Positions 1 to 8,420 are shown, numbered from the stretch's first letter. The stretch is 64,000 nt of DNA from JAJDNH01 sp964552395 (GCA_964552395.1 CAZKGM010000003.1:124001-188000), one strand, 5' to 3'. Numbers and translations are program-made. Notes: generated from the sequence alone by a model not told the origin.

Positions 1-1119
1 CAGCCACACGATCGGCACGAACCCTTCCTTGTCAGCTACGAAGCGCGGCTTCTCCTCCACGTCCTTGGCGGCATCAGTCTCGTCACCGGCCTTCGCCTTG
101 GCCGTGCCCCCATCGGCCGCGGCAGGCTTCTTGGCGCCCTTCAGCTGGTCGAGCGTGCGCACGGCGACGCTCTGAATCGGCACGCTGAGGGCGTTCTCGT
201 GCGTGTCGGTGACGATGTCCGCCGAGGCGGTCATGCCCGGGCGTAGCGCCGGTGTCGGATCGGTCACCGCGACCTTGACCTCGAACTCGGTCTTCTGCTC
301 GGTAGTCCCGGCGCCGCTGATGTTGGCGCTATTGGCGATCTCTGTAACCTCGCCGTGGAACACGACGTCCGGGATCGCGTCGACCTCGATCTCCGCCTTG
401 TTGCCGAGGGCCACTCGCACGATGTCGTTCTCGTCGACGTTGACCAACGCCTCCATCCCGGCGAGGTTCGAGATCTCCAGAACCATGTCGGCCTGGAACT
501 GCGAGCCGAGCGCCATCTCGCCGACCTCCTTGTTCAGCTTGCTGATCGTCCCGGCCATCGGTGCGTAGATGGTGGTCTTGGACAGCGCGTCCCGCGCCTG
601 CTTCAGCGCCGCCTTCGACTGCTCCGCCTGGTCCACCTCGGAGTGATACCGGGCCTTCTCGACCTCGGCAGCGGCGTAGGCCGCATCGAGCGTCGCCTGC
701 GGCTCGAGGTTCTGACGGAACAGCTGCTCCGTCCGCTCGTAGTCCTTGCGCGCCTTTTCCATGTTCTCGCGGGCCAGGTTGGCGTTGGACTGAGCCGCAC
801 GCAGGTTGGCCTCCGCACTCTCCATCGCCGCCACGTACCGTTCGCGGTCGAGTTCGAAGAGCAGCGCGCCCTTCTCGACCCAGTCGCCTTCCTTGACCTC
901 CAGCCGCGTGATCTTGGCACTGACGTCGGCCGAGATCTTGACCTGGGTAACGGGCTGGATCTTTCCTGTGGCGTTGACTTTGTGCACGATCGTCTGGCGC
1001 CCAACAGGGGCGACCTGCACCGCGACCCCCTCTTCGTGGCCCTTCCTGAGACTGAAGGCGACGGTCACTCCGATCGCCGCCACGGCTACGATGGGTATCA
1101 GGATCTTCTTCTTCATCAT
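1..1119 (-). CDS. RND/ABC efflux periplasmic adaptor (HlyD/MacA family), 3' end outside window
   Basis: This is the N-terminal 373 residues of a membrane-fusion protein; the reading frame stays open to base 1. The N-terminus (MMKKKILIPIVAVAAIGV) is a short basic stretch and one hydrophobic anchor. Around residues 60-85 lies a biotinyl/lipoyl half-domain (ITRLEVKEGDWVEKG), followed by a long charged alpha-hairpin (about 90-175) and then the second lipoyl half (IYAPMAGTISKL). Such adaptors bridge an inner-membrane pump and an outer-membrane TolC-type duct. The partner pump would lie left of the window. The start has GGAG six bases upstream. The substrate cannot be told from the sequence. Confidence 0.9.
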   Translation of the reverse strand, partial: MMKKKILIPIVAVAAIGVTVAFSLRKGHEEGVAVQVAPVGRQTIVHKVNATGKIQPVTQVKISADVSAKITRLEVKEGDWVEKGALLFELDRERYVAAMESAEANLRAAQSNANLARENMEKARKDYERTEQLFRQNLEPQATLDAAYAAAEVEKARYHSEVDQAEQSKAALKQARDALSKTTIYAPMAGTISKLNKEVGEMALGSQFQADMVLEISNLAGMEALVNVDENDIVRVALGNKAEIEVDAIPDVVFHGEVTEIANSANISGAGTTEQKTEFEVKVAVTDPTPALRPGMTASADIVTDTHENALSVPIQSVAVRTLDQLKGAKKPAAADGGTAKAKAGDETDAAKDVEEKPRFVADKEGFVPIVWL

Positions 1120-1292
1120 CGACTGCTCCATTCAGCGGTGGGAGCCGGCGGTTCCCGGCGCCGCCCCGGCCGCCCACCTACCTTTTCCCGTGCTCACTGA
1201 GGACTTACGCAGCGTCGAGGCCAAGGTTCCGGGAACCGCGCGTTTCCTTCGCAGACACCCGGTGGCGGGGCGGTGGGAGGGCACTCTCTCGA

Positions 1293-1352
1293 GCTCCGGC
1301 GCCCGGACGTCTGCCTTGCAGACGCCCGTCGTCACCTGCCTCGGAGCGGGCG
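1293..1352 (+). repeat. Family C repeat copy 1
   Basis: Shares with 1552-1610, 5703-5761 and 53262-53318 the order CTCCGGCGCCCGGACGTCTGC, short loop, GCAGACGCCCGTCGT, then GAGCGGGC. CGTCTGC (1308-1314) and GCAGACG (1318-1324) form a perfect 7-bp hairpin with loop CTT. Confidence 0.75.
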
Positions 1353-1369
1353 AGACAGAGAGGACACTG

Positions 1370-1535
1370 CGAGACCCCGGCGGCCGTCTGGTTGCCGGAA
1401 CACCCAGCCGTCCCGCGATCTCCCGCGGTCGCACGGCCACAAGAAAGGATGAGCACCTTCGTGGCGACCGCCGGAGCCTCTCGAGGCGCCTCGCTCAATT
1501 GAGGCCGATACTCCCATCGCCGATGGCCAGGCTCA
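1370..1535 (-). repeat. Family A hairpin repeat, reverse orientation
   Basis: Read on the minus strand this matches the element at 6129-6290: CTCCGGCGGTCGCCACGAAG, a 20-30 nt loop, CGTGGCCGTGCGACCGCGGG, and then an ACGGCCGCCGG module. The second hairpin of the family (CTGGGGCGGCAGCCCCAG) is degraded in this copy. Confidence 0.65.
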
Positions 1536-1551
1536 CGCCGCCTTCTCTGGG

Positions 1552-1860
1552 GCTCCGGCGCCCGTACGTCTGCTCCGCAGACGCCCGTCGTCACCTGCCT
1601 CGGAGCGGGCAACGGGGTCAGCCCCTGAACCGATCTCGAAGCCCGCGCCGGGCAGTCAACGAGGCGCCTCCATCGCAGGTGAGGCCACATAGGCCAACGC
1701 ACTCCTCGCGAATTGCCAAGCTCGAGGTTTCCTGCCAACGCGCCACCATGGAGACTGCGCTTCAGAAAACCTCGAAGCATGGCACGTTCCGCCCAACGCA
1801 CCATTCTCTGGAGCGCGCTACTGGTGGGTTCTCCGGGCGGGCGGGGATCCCCTTACTCCC
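1552..1860 (+). repeat. Duplicated intergenic block, copy 1 (family C plus tail)
   Basis: Begins with a family C hairpin (CGTCTGC/GCAGACG at 1567-1583). It continues for about 250 bases that align by eye with 5703-6020, including shared words GGCAACGAGGCGCC-like, CATTGCCAAGCT-like and ATGGAGACTGC. It ends in a G-rich CCGGGCGGGCGGGG motif. Confidence 0.7.
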
Positions 1861-1866
1861 TACGCT

Positions 1867-4761
1867 TCACTCCTCACCATCTTGGGCGGGCGGGGGAGCG
1901 TCTTCCGTTTTCCGTCTACCGTTTTCCCCCCTTCCCGGGTGGGTGGGCGGTGGGGCCTCCCCCTGAAGCATCCTCGTCACCTGCTGCTGGAGGTCGTAGC
2001 GCAGCACGAGGTCGGCGACATCGACCTCGCGGCCGGCCTCGGCACTCCCTTCGGCACACGCCGCCACCGGCACCGCCTTCAGCGTGTGCGCGTCCAGGCA
2101 CGCCCCATCCTCCAGGGTCGGGCCGCGGCTGATGTAGAGGTACCGGTCGCTCAGCCAGCCGCCGTAGGGACGAGGAACGGCGCCGTCGCCAGGGTTCCCG
2201 AGCAGGTTGCGGCCGACGAACGCGTACGGCGCCGGATCGACGCCGAGGAGGGCGAGCAGGGTCGGCGCGACGTCGGTCTGGCCGGCGGCGAGCCGGAACG
2301 TCCCGCTGGGGCCGCCGGGAACGTGGACCAGGAACGGAACCCTGTCCGCCAGGTACCAGTCGGCCGGGTGGTTCGGGATGCCGATCGCATCGGCCACGTC
2401 TCGGTTCCATCCGAAGCCCGCGTCGTGGTCGCCCCAGAGCGCGATCACCGTGGTGTCGAGGAGGCCGTCGGCAGCCAGGCGATTCACCATCTCCCCCAGC
2501 GCCTGATCGAAGAAGTGCATGGTGTGCAAGTAGTTGCCGAACGGCGTCCCTTCCCAGTGGCCGACGTCCAGGACCTCCAGGTGCTTGGGAAAGCCCTCGA
2601 ACGGGTGATGCAGAGAGAGCGTGATCAGCCAGGCGCAGAACGGCTGGCGCAGGCGGGCGAGACGCCGCTCGGCCTGGGCCAGGAAGTCGCGGTCGTTGAG
2701 CCCCCAGCCGATGCGCTCGCCGGGCCCGAAGTCGTCGGCGAACAGGTTGGTGGTGTAGCCGAACGCAGGATGCATCAGGTGGCGGTTCCAGAAGGTGGGC
2801 TGGAACGGCACCGCGGACATCGTCGTGTACCCGTGCTGCCGCAGCACGCCGGCAATCCCCACGTAGTGGTTGCGCGGGTACTTGAACACCACCGCGCCGC
2901 GTGCCAGCGGCAGCAGCGACACCTGGGTCGTCACCTCGCCGTCGGAGGTCCGCCCCTGGCTGGTCTGGTCGGTCATGCGCGGGAACCAGGCCGCACCGGG
3001 AAGCCAGCGGTCGAGGTTGGGCGTGACCTGTTGGCCGTTGATCTCGAGCCCGACGACCCACCGCTGCATCGACTCGACCTGGATCATGAGCAGGTTCTTG
3101 CCGCGCGCCGCGCCGAACCAGGGACCAACGCCGGCGCGCAGCGACCGCCGCTCCCTGAACCACGACTCGACGTCGCGGCGCCGCGCCTCACCGAGCGGCG
3201 GCCTGAGGATGCTGGAGCGGAGGCTCGACCACAGGTCGGCCAGGTGGTAGTTGACGTCACCGACCTCCTGGACCACGTACAGGCTCTGGAAGACCTGGAC
3301 CAGGCGCCCCCACTTGGCGTGACTAGCTCGCCAGACCGTGCCCACGCCGGGCAGCACCAGGATCGCCAGCACCACGGCCAGAACCCACCGCAGGCGTCGC
3401 GACAGGCGCCGGGCGAACCTCGTCGCGCCGGCCGCCACGACCAGGCCCGGGATGAGGTCAGCCAGGAGCCACAGGTCGGTCCTGTGCATGAGCGCGTGGA
3501 CGCTGGCCTCAACCTGCCCGAGCTGGCGTCGGGCTGCGAACGCAGCAATCGAGCTGACGTCGCCGAAGTACCGCAGGTACACCACATCGCCGAGAATCAC
3601 CAGCGATGCGGCCGCGGTCACCAGCCAGGTCATCGAGGGACGAACGCGCCTCGGCACCAGCAGTAGAACGAGGGCCATCAGCGCCACCCCAGAGGCCACC
3701 GCCAGGCCGGAGCCCGGCGCGGGCGCCCGGTCGGCAACCTGGAGCACGTAGCGCTGCTTGACCAGCAACGAAACCAGGAGCCAGCCGAGATCGGCCCATG
3801 CCAGCACCCACGCCAGCTGCGCCTCGGCGCCTCGGCGCCACCCCGCGATCACGGCAACCGCCAGCAGTAGCGCGACCGCGGTCGGCAACCAGGGGGCGCG
3901 CCAAACCGCCGGCGCAACGAGCACGGATACCGGCGCGGCCGGCGTCGCATCCTGCTGGGAGAACCAACACACGCCCTCGTGCACCATGTCCCACTGCAGG
4001 CCCAGCCACCCCCACTCCGGGGGCGCTTCGACCGACGCGGCAATCCGGATCTCCTCGCCGGGCGCCACGACCTTCGGAATCCGGGTGCGTCGGCCCTCGA
4101 AGTCCGCCATGGCGCCGCTGGCACGCAGCCAGTGGTAGGAGAGGTTGATCGACTCGCCGGGCCGCCAGGTCAGAGACCCGTCGTTCCTCACCAGCACGTG
4201 CACCGTCCGGCTCTCGCCGCTCAGCATCCAGCGCGGGACCTCCTGCTTCACGACCGAGAAGGCGTGGACGGGCCGCGCCTCCTTGATCCGCACCGGCAGC
4301 CGGCCTGGCGCCGTTGCCATCCGCTCGGAAAACCAGCACACCCCTTCCCGCACCAGGTCCCACTGGAGCAGGTACTCGCCCGCCGCCGGCGGCGCCGCCA
4401 GCCGCGCTGCCAGCTCTACCGTCGCGCCCGGCGGCACTTCGTCCGGAAGCTGCGAGCGGGCACCGTCCCACACCACCACCGTGCCGTCCGGACGCAGCCA
4501 GTGATACGCGACGTGGAATGCCTGCCCGGGCTTCCAGGCGACCTTCCCGTCGTTGCGCAGGGTCAGCGGCACGGTCACCGTCGACCCCGCGTCGAGCGCT
4601 GACGGGGTCTGCTGCGCCACCAGCGCAAACCCGTACTCGCTCGCCGCCTCGGCGGCCTCCGGCAGCCCGATGGCGAGCACCACGGCGAGAACGCCAGCGA
4701 CGACACGACGTCGGCCCTTGAACATGACGCCGTGCATTATCCCTAAACCCGACACCCGCAT
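1867..4761 (-). CDS. Sulfatase/LtaS-type membrane phospho-transferase with two N-terminal beta-domain repeats
   Basis: About 964 residues. A signal-like N-terminus (RRRVVAGVLAVVLAIGLPEA) precedes two tandem domains of about 125 residues. Each domain carries the landmarks W-x-PG, YHWLR, and WD-V-x-EGVCWFS. Five or six membrane segments follow (about 360-570), then an alkaline-phosphatase-fold sulfatase domain. That domain carries LLMIQVESM, a QGRTSDGE stretch like the nucleophile region of lipoteichoic-acid synthases, and LWGDHDAGFG metal ligands. A periplasmic phosphoglycerol or phosphoethanolamine transferase on a glycan is a reasonable guess. Two starts compete: 4761, preceded by GAGGTGG, and 4737. 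The last 30 residues (PPPTHPGRGENGRRK) are translated from the G-rich intergenic repeat rather than from family sequence. Confidence 0.8.
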   Translation of the reverse strand: MRVSGLGIMHGVMFKGRRRVVAGVLAVVLAIGLPEAAEAASEYGFALVAQQTPSALDAGSTVTVPLTLRNDGKVAWKPGQAFHVAYHWLRPDGTVVVWDGARSQLPDEVPPGATVELAARLAAPPAAGEYLLQWDLVREGVCWFSERMATAPGRLPVRIKEARPVHAFSVVKQEVPRWMLSGESRTVHVLVRNDGSLTWRPGESINLSYHWLRASGAMADFEGRRTRIPKVVAPGEEIRIAASVEAPPEWGWLGLQWDMVHEGVCWFSQQDATPAAPVSVLVAPAVWRAPWLPTAVALLLAVAVIAGWRRGAEAQLAWVLAWADLGWLLVSLLVKQRYVLQVADRAPAPGSGLAVASGVALMALVLLLVPRRVRPSMTWLVTAAASLVILGDVVYLRYFGDVSSIAAFAARRQLGQVEASVHALMHRTDLWLLADLIPGLVVAAGATRFARRLSRRLRWVLAVVLAILVLPGVGTVWRASHAKWGRLVQVFQSLYVVQEVGDVNYHLADLWSSLRSSILRPPLGEARRRDVESWFRERRSLRAGVGPWFGAARGKNLLMIQVESMQRWVVGLEINGQQVTPNLDRWLPGAAWFPRMTDQTSQGRTSDGEVTTQVSLLPLARGAVVFKYPRNHYVGIAGVLRQHGYTTMSAVPFQPTFWNRHLMHPAFGYTTNLFADDFGPGERIGWGLNDRDFLAQAERRLARLRQPFCAWLITLSLHHPFEGFPKHLEVLDVGHWEGTPFGNYLHTMHFFDQALGEMVNRLAADGLLDTTVIALWGDHDAGFGWNRDVADAIGIPNHPADWYLADRVPFLVHVPGGPSGTFRLAAGQTDVAPTLLALLGVDPAPYAFVGRNLLGNPGDGAVPRPYGGWLSDRYLYISRGPTLEDGACLDAHTLKAVPVAACAEGSAEAGREVDVADLVLRYDLQQQVTRMLQGEAPPPTHPGRGENGRRKTEDAPPPAQDGEE
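1883..1955 (+). repeat. G-rich array (family F) overlapping the 3' end of the sulfatase-like gene
   Basis: Two units, TTGGGCGGGCGGGGG and CCCGGGTGGGTGGGCGG, are separated by about 35 nt of repeated TTCCGT/TTTTCC words. Bases 1937-1955 contain four G-tracts (GGG T GGG T GGG CGGT GGGG), the textbook pattern of a G-quadruplex on the plus strand. The array lies inside the annotated 3' end of the gene. Confidence 0.7.
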
Positions 4762-4856
4762 CCACCTCACTTCGAGCCAACTCCGGAGCGGCACCGCATG
4801 ACGAGACCCGTCGCGGTCGCGCGCATTCGGTGTAGAGTTCCACTCGGAGGATGTAC
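4762..4856. promoter_or_regulatory. Divergent promoter region
   Basis: About 95 bases separate two divergently read genes. On the plus strand TAGAGT (4833-4838) is a plausible -10 box for the hydrolase, followed by CGGAGG. No convincing -35 was found. No operator palindrome is obvious. Confidence 0.35.
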
Positions 4857-5636
4857 ATGAACGATCTCGAGCTGTGGCCGCTGGCGTTTGATCTCTACGA
4901 TTCACGCCCGATGCTGGTTCTGGTTCATGCCTTCCCGCTCGACCGGCGAATGTGGCAGTGGCAGGCCGAGCCCTTGAGTGAGGCGGCACGCATTCTCACC
5001 GTCGATCTTCCCGGCTTCGGCGAGTCGGCGGCCCCCTCCGCCTCCGCAACCCTCGACAGCTGGGCCGACGACCTCGAAGGCCTGCTCGATGATCTCGTCG
5101 GAAGCGATTCGATCGTCCTCGGCGGTCTTTCGATGGGTGGCTACGTCGCTCTCCGCCTGGCGGCCAGGCATCCCGAACGCCTGGAGGCACTCATCCTCGC
5201 CGACACCCGCCCCGGAGCAGACTCCGCCGACGGACGTGAGGCCCGTGACCAGGCCATCTTCCAGGCGCGCCGCCACGGCACGCCGTCAGTAGTGGAGGGC
5301 CTGCTGCCGAAGTTGTTGTCGCCGGAGGCCAGCCCCGAGGCGGTCGCATTCGCGCGCGAGATCATGCTCGAGCAGCGGCCCGAGTCGATCGCCGCAGCCC
5401 TGGCCGCGATGCGCGACCGCCCGGATTCCACCGAGCTCCTGCCCTTGATCCGAGTACCCTCTCTGGTGATTGTCGGCGGTGCCGACGCGCTGACGCCGCC
5501 GTCCGAGGCCGAGGCGATGGCCGGCGCCATCCCTGACTCGTGGCTGGTCAAAATCCCGCGTGCAGGACACCTGGCAAACCTCGAGGCGCCGGACCAGTTC
5601 AACGCCGCCGTCGCAGCGTTTCTGGAGTCCTTGTAG
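4857..5636 (+). CDS. Alpha/beta hydrolase
   Basis: 259 residues of alpha/beta-hydrolase fold type. Visible elements are the oxyanion region LVHAFPLDRRMW (about 22-34), the nucleophile elbow GLSMGG (Ser92), the acid in GGADALTPP (Asp210) and the base in AGHLANLE (His238), so the catalytic triad is complete. The family includes esterases, haloperoxidase-like enzymes and 3-oxoadipate enol-lactonase-like proteins, and the substrate cannot be assigned. An ATG at 4851 directly abuts GGAGG, whereas the ATG at 4857 has a normal 6-base spacing, so the latter was chosen. The gene stands alone, convergent with the peroxiredoxin operon. Confidence 0.88.
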   Translation: MNDLELWPLAFDLYDSRPMLVLVHAFPLDRRMWQWQAEPLSEAARILTVDLPGFGESAAPSASATLDSWADDLEGLLDDLVGSDSIVLGGLSMGGYVALRLAARHPERLEALILADTRPGADSADGREARDQAIFQARRHGTPSVVEGLLPKLLSPEASPEAVAFAREIMLEQRPESIAAALAAMRDRPDSTELLPLIRVPSLVIVGGADALTPPSEAEAMAGAIPDSWLVKIPRAGHLANLEAPDQFNAAVAAFLESL

Positions 5637-5702
5637 GTCCGCACTCACTCGTGGGGCATCTTCTCCGAACGACAAGGGCCGTGGGCGCATCCCTGTCTCT
5701 GC

Positions 5703-6020
5703 AACTCCGGCGCCCGGACGTCTGCTCCGCAGATGCCCGTCGTTTCCTGCCCGAAGCGGGCGACGAACTCCGCCGCCGAACCACCTTCGCGGCCCGCTCC
5801 GGGCAGGCAACGAGGCGCCCCCATCTCAGCAGAGGCCACATGGCCGACCGCTTTCCCCGCGCATTGCCAAGCTTGAGGGCTCCCGCCAACGTGCCGGCAT
5901 GGAGACTGCCCTCCAGGAAACCTCAATGCACGTGCCGCCGGACGCATCTTGCGTTGAAGCGCGCTGCGCCCACGTTCTCCGGACAGGCAGGGGCCTCTGT
6001 CACTCCGTCACCGGGTGGGC
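5703..6020 (+). repeat. Duplicated intergenic block, copy 2 (family C plus tail)
   Basis: Starts with CTCCGGCGCCCGGACGTCTGC and the GCAGATGCCCGTCGT arm, then a tail matching 1640-1850 in order and spacing. It ends at a GTCACCGGGTGGGCAGCC motif, a single unit of the G-rich family. Confidence 0.7.
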
Positions 6021-6035
6021 AGCCTACCGCGTCGG

Positions 6036-6290
6036 AAAGGAAACGATGATGCCGGGCTCCCTCGGCCCTTGGCGTTGGGAGTACGGCCTCGAGATTGAAT
6101 GAGATCCTATGCAGGGCGGGGGAGCGGCTCGAACACTCTCCGGCAGTCGCCACGAAGACACCTATCCCTCCTCGTGGCCGTGCGACCGCCGGAGCTGTGA
6201 GACGGCTGGGGCGGCAGCCCCAGACGGCCGCCGGAGCAACGCAGAACTCCGGGGTGCGGCCGCAAGCCGTGGATCTGCCGGAGCCCGGAT
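6036..6290 (+). repeat. Family A hairpin repeat, full-length copy
   Basis: Modules in order: GATGCCGGGC with CCTCGGCCCTTGGCG (6046-6075); hairpin with arms CTCCGGCAGTCGC (6138-6150) and GCGACCGCCGGAG (6182-6194) and an inner CCACGA/TCGTGG stem; hairpin CTGGGGCGGCAGCCCCAG (6206-6223); and a tail GTGCGGCCGCAAGCCGTGG (about 6256-6275). All modules recur in the same order at 21388-21616. Confidence 0.8.
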
Positions 6291-6298
6291 GACCCCTG

Positions 6299-6778
6299 TT
6301 AGCTGGTCTTGAGCTCTTTCAGGGCCGTCACGACCTCCGCGACGTGGTCCTTGACCCGTACCTTCGGCCAGGCGCGCGCAATCCGGCCCTTGGGATCGAT
6401 CAGGAACGTCGCCCGGTGGATTCCCATGTACTCCCGCCCCATGAACTTCTTCAGCCCGTACACTCCGTACGCCTCGGTGACCTCGTGCTCGGTGTCGGAC
6501 AAGAGCGGGAACGTGAGCTCGTGCTTGGCCCGGAACTTCTTCAGCTTCTCAACCGGGTCGTGACTGACACCCAGAACCTCGGCTCCGAGCTCGCCGAGCT
6601 CGGCGTAGGCGTCACGAAAGCCGCACGCCTCGGTCGTACACCCCGGGGTCAGTGCCTTGGGGTAGAAGAACAGCACCACCCACCGCCCCTTCAACCCCCG
6701 AAGTCGAACCTCGTCTCCCTCATCGGTCGAAAGCGTGAAGTCGGGCGCCTTGGCGCCGTCGCTCAGCGGCCCGCTCAC
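6299..6778 (-). CDS. bcp: Thioredoxin-dependent peroxiredoxin, Bcp/PrxQ type
   Basis: 159 residues, normal length for the family. It reduces hydroperoxides in the cytoplasm using thioredoxin. The peroxidatic cysteine is C47 in LTPGCTTEACGF, with a candidate resolving C52 five residues on, the PrxQ arrangement. GLKGRWVVLFFYPKALTPGC and GIHRATFLIDPKGRI are characteristic. The GTG start overlaps the stop of the upstream Skp gene (GTGA at 6775-6778), so the two are translationally coupled. Confidence 0.93.
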   Translation of the reverse strand: MSGPLSDGAKAPDFTLSTDEGDEVRLRGLKGRWVVLFFYPKALTPGCTTEACGFRDAYAELGELGAEVLGVSHDPVEKLKKFRAKHELTFPLLSDTEHEVTEAYGVYGLKKFMGREYMGIHRATFLIDPKGRIARAWPKVRVKDHVAEVVTALKELKTS

Positions 6779-7314
6779 TCGGCCTTCCGCAGCTGCTTCT
6801 TGACCGGAAACCGCTCGTCGTAGAGCTTGATGATCTGGTCGGTGATGTTGACCGACGGACTGAGGTAGATCAGCGTTCGCTGCTTGAAGATGAACACCGC
6901 ATCGAAGCCGTTGGCCTCGGCGTAGTCGCTGACGACCTTGTTCATCTTGTGCGCCACGTCGGCGAGCAGCTTGTTCTGCTCATCGTCGTACTGGCTTTGG
7001 AACTCCCGCACCGCGTCCTCGAACTGGCGCTTGGCCGTCACCGCCGCCTTCTGGAGCTGCTCGACCACATCGCCGTTGGCGACTCCGCGCTCCTTGACGA
7101 ACTTCTGCTGTGCCGCCTCGGCAGCCGCACGCATCTGGTCGAGCTTCTTCTTCCTCGGCGTCGCCCAGTCGTCCAGCTGCTTGATCGCCGCCTTCCCCTC
7201 TTGCACGGTCACCGCGGCCTTCTCCACCTCGACCCAGCCGATCTTGCCGGCCATCGCAGGAGCCGCCGCCAACACCGCCACGACCACGAGCATGAACGTG
7301 GAAATACGCCTCAT
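6775..7314 (-). CDS. skp: OmpH/Skp family periplasmic chaperone
   Basis: 179 residues. It starts with a classical signal peptide (cleavage about AMA|GKIG at residue 22). A KIGWVEVEKA beta strand follows, then a long charged coiled coil (about 45-135), then a C-terminal strand, the layout of Skp/OmpH. Such proteins hold unfolded outer-membrane proteins in the periplasm. In many genomes skp follows bamA; here it instead sits in an operon with a peroxiredoxin, while the Omp85 gene is at 43.2 kb. Confidence 0.8.
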   Translation of the reverse strand: MRRISTFMLVVVAVLAAAPAMAGKIGWVEVEKAAVTVQEGKAAIKQLDDWATPRKKKLDQMRAAAEAAQQKFVKERGVANGDVVEQLQKAAVTAKRQFEDAVREFQSQYDDEQNKLLADVAHKMNKVVSDYAEANGFDAVFIFKQRTLIYLSPSVNITDQIIKLYDERFPVKKQLRKAE

Positions 7315-7399
7315 CGTCAGCCTCCCCTACCCCGCGAACGGGGCGGCGCATTGTAGCACGAGGCTCAGGTAAGATGGCACCACCTCCGGAGCGGAGCGC

Positions 7400-8131
7400 A
7401 TGAGCAACGAGAGCACGCACAACATCCCACGGCTGCTGGTCGTCGAGGATGATCAGCTGGTCGCGGACGGCCTGTGCCGGAACCTGGAGCTCGAGGGCTT
7501 CGAGACCCGGGCAGTAGGGACCGGTGAGGCCGCCCTCTCCATTCTCGGTAGCACGGCGCCCGCGTTCGACCTCGTCATCCTGGACATCATGCTCCCCGGC
7601 ATTGACGGTCTCGAGGTCTGCGGTCACCTGCGCTCACGGGGAGACGATATCCCGGTCCTGTTCCTGACCGCCAGGGGCAGCGACGCCGACCGGCTGCTCG
7701 GGCTTCGCACCGGCGCCGACGACTACCTCACGAAGCCGTTCTTGGTCGAGGAGCTGGTGCTGCGCGTGCGCGGTATCCTGCGGCGGTCGGCGTGGTCGCG
7801 GAGCACCCCGCGGGCCGGCCCCGTCATCGTGTTTGGTCCCAACCGGGTCAACCTGGAGACGATGCAGGCGCAGACGGCGGCCGAAACGCTGGCGCTGACC
7901 GAGCGCGACGTGATGCTGATTCGGTTCTTCGCCGAAAACGAGGGCCGTGTGCTGAGCCGCGGCGAGCTCCTCGAGCAGGTCTGGGGATACACCTTCGATA
8001 CCGCAACCCGCACCCTGGACACCTTCGTCCATCGCCTGCGCCGGTACTTCGAGGAAGACCCCCATCATCCGTGCCACTTCCACACGGTACGCGGCGTCGG
8101 CTACCGCTTCACGACGAATGCAGAGGATTAG
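7400..8131 (+). CDS. Response regulator, OmpR/PhoB family
   Basis: 243 residues. The receiver domain (about 11-125) shows the acidic pair VVEDD (E16, D17, D18), the phospho-acceptor D62 in LVILDIMLPG and K112 in YLTKPF. A winged-helix DNA-binding domain follows (about 145-238), with LTERDVMLIRFFAENEG and TVRGVGYRF at its ends. No histidine kinase is adjacent, so the partner is unknown. GGAG lies upstream of the ATG and TAAGAT (7370-7375) may be a -10 box. The gene is divergent from skp. Confidence 0.92.
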   Translation: MSNESTHNIPRLLVVEDDQLVADGLCRNLELEGFETRAVGTGEAALSILGSTAPAFDLVILDIMLPGIDGLEVCGHLRSRGDDIPVLFLTARGSDADRLLGLRTGADDYLTKPFLVEELVLRVRGILRRSAWSRSTPRAGPVIVFGPNRVNLETMQAQTAAETLALTERDVMLIRFFAENEGRVLSRGELLEQVWGYTFDTATRTLDTFVHRLRRYFEEDPHHPCHFHTVRGVGYRFTTNAED

Positions 8132-8137
8132 TCCGGG

Positions 8138-8265
8138 TCATCCGATCGCGGTCTACTGCGATCGGCGATACGCCAGCCATCGCGCCGACATTCTCCAGGA
8201 GGGTGGGGGAACTTCATCACTTCACCATTCAGTCACGGGGTGAGCGGGCGGGGATCCCTCCCCTT
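8138..8265 (+). repeat. Family E end fragment followed by one G-rich unit
   Basis: The first part, CATCCGATCGCGGTCTACTG then GGCGATACGCCAGCC, matches the left end of the element at 14550-14670. The second part has TCACTTCACCATTCAGTCA directly followed by CGGGGTGAGCGGGCGGGG, the same spacer plus G-block design as at 21655-21690. Confidence 0.6.
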
Positions 8266-8269
8266 TCAA

Positions 8270-8420
8270 AATGGAGGGGGGCTCACAGCCTCTCAGAGAA
8301 CCCGGGAGGCAGATCCGAGCGCAGCGGCCCCTCGGAACCGGCAGGACAGCCCGAGGTCCGCCTCGACGACGGACTGACGGCCCCCGAGGGGTGCGGCCAT
8401 AGGCCGCGGATCGGCCGTCG
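8270..8420 (+). repeat. Family B repeat copy 1
   Basis: Shares with 46082-46230 GGAGGGGGCTC, CCCGGGAGGCAGATCCGAG, GGCAGGACAG, CCCGAGGGGTGCGGCC and GGCCGC in the same order. The last module is also the tail of family A. Confidence 0.75.

Larger units (their letters stand above)
1120..1866. other. Intergenic region filled with repeats
   Basis: No convincing gene lies here. The stretch separates the adaptor start from the 3' end of the sulfatase-like gene. It consists of family C hairpins (1293-1352 and 1552-1610), a reversed family A element (about 1370-1535) and a block (1640-1850) duplicated near 5790-6020. Frames that stay open here have no homologue-like features. Confidence 0.75.
5637..6298. 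other. Convergent intergenic region made of repeats
   Basis: This 660-bp space between two convergent gene ends holds no supported gene. It contains the duplicated family C block (5703-6020) and a full-length family A element (6036-6290). Confidence 0.75.

Noticed and set aside
203..1200. Plus-strand open frames opposite the RND adaptor
   Set aside because: The minus frame encodes a clear adaptor with lipoyl and coiled-coil motifs; the plus frames are antisense shadows typical of GC-rich DNA.
4762..4989. Longer N-terminus for the sulfatase-like protein
   Set aside because: It would run through the divergent promoter and into the hydrolase gene, adding an Arg-rich segment before the signal peptide.
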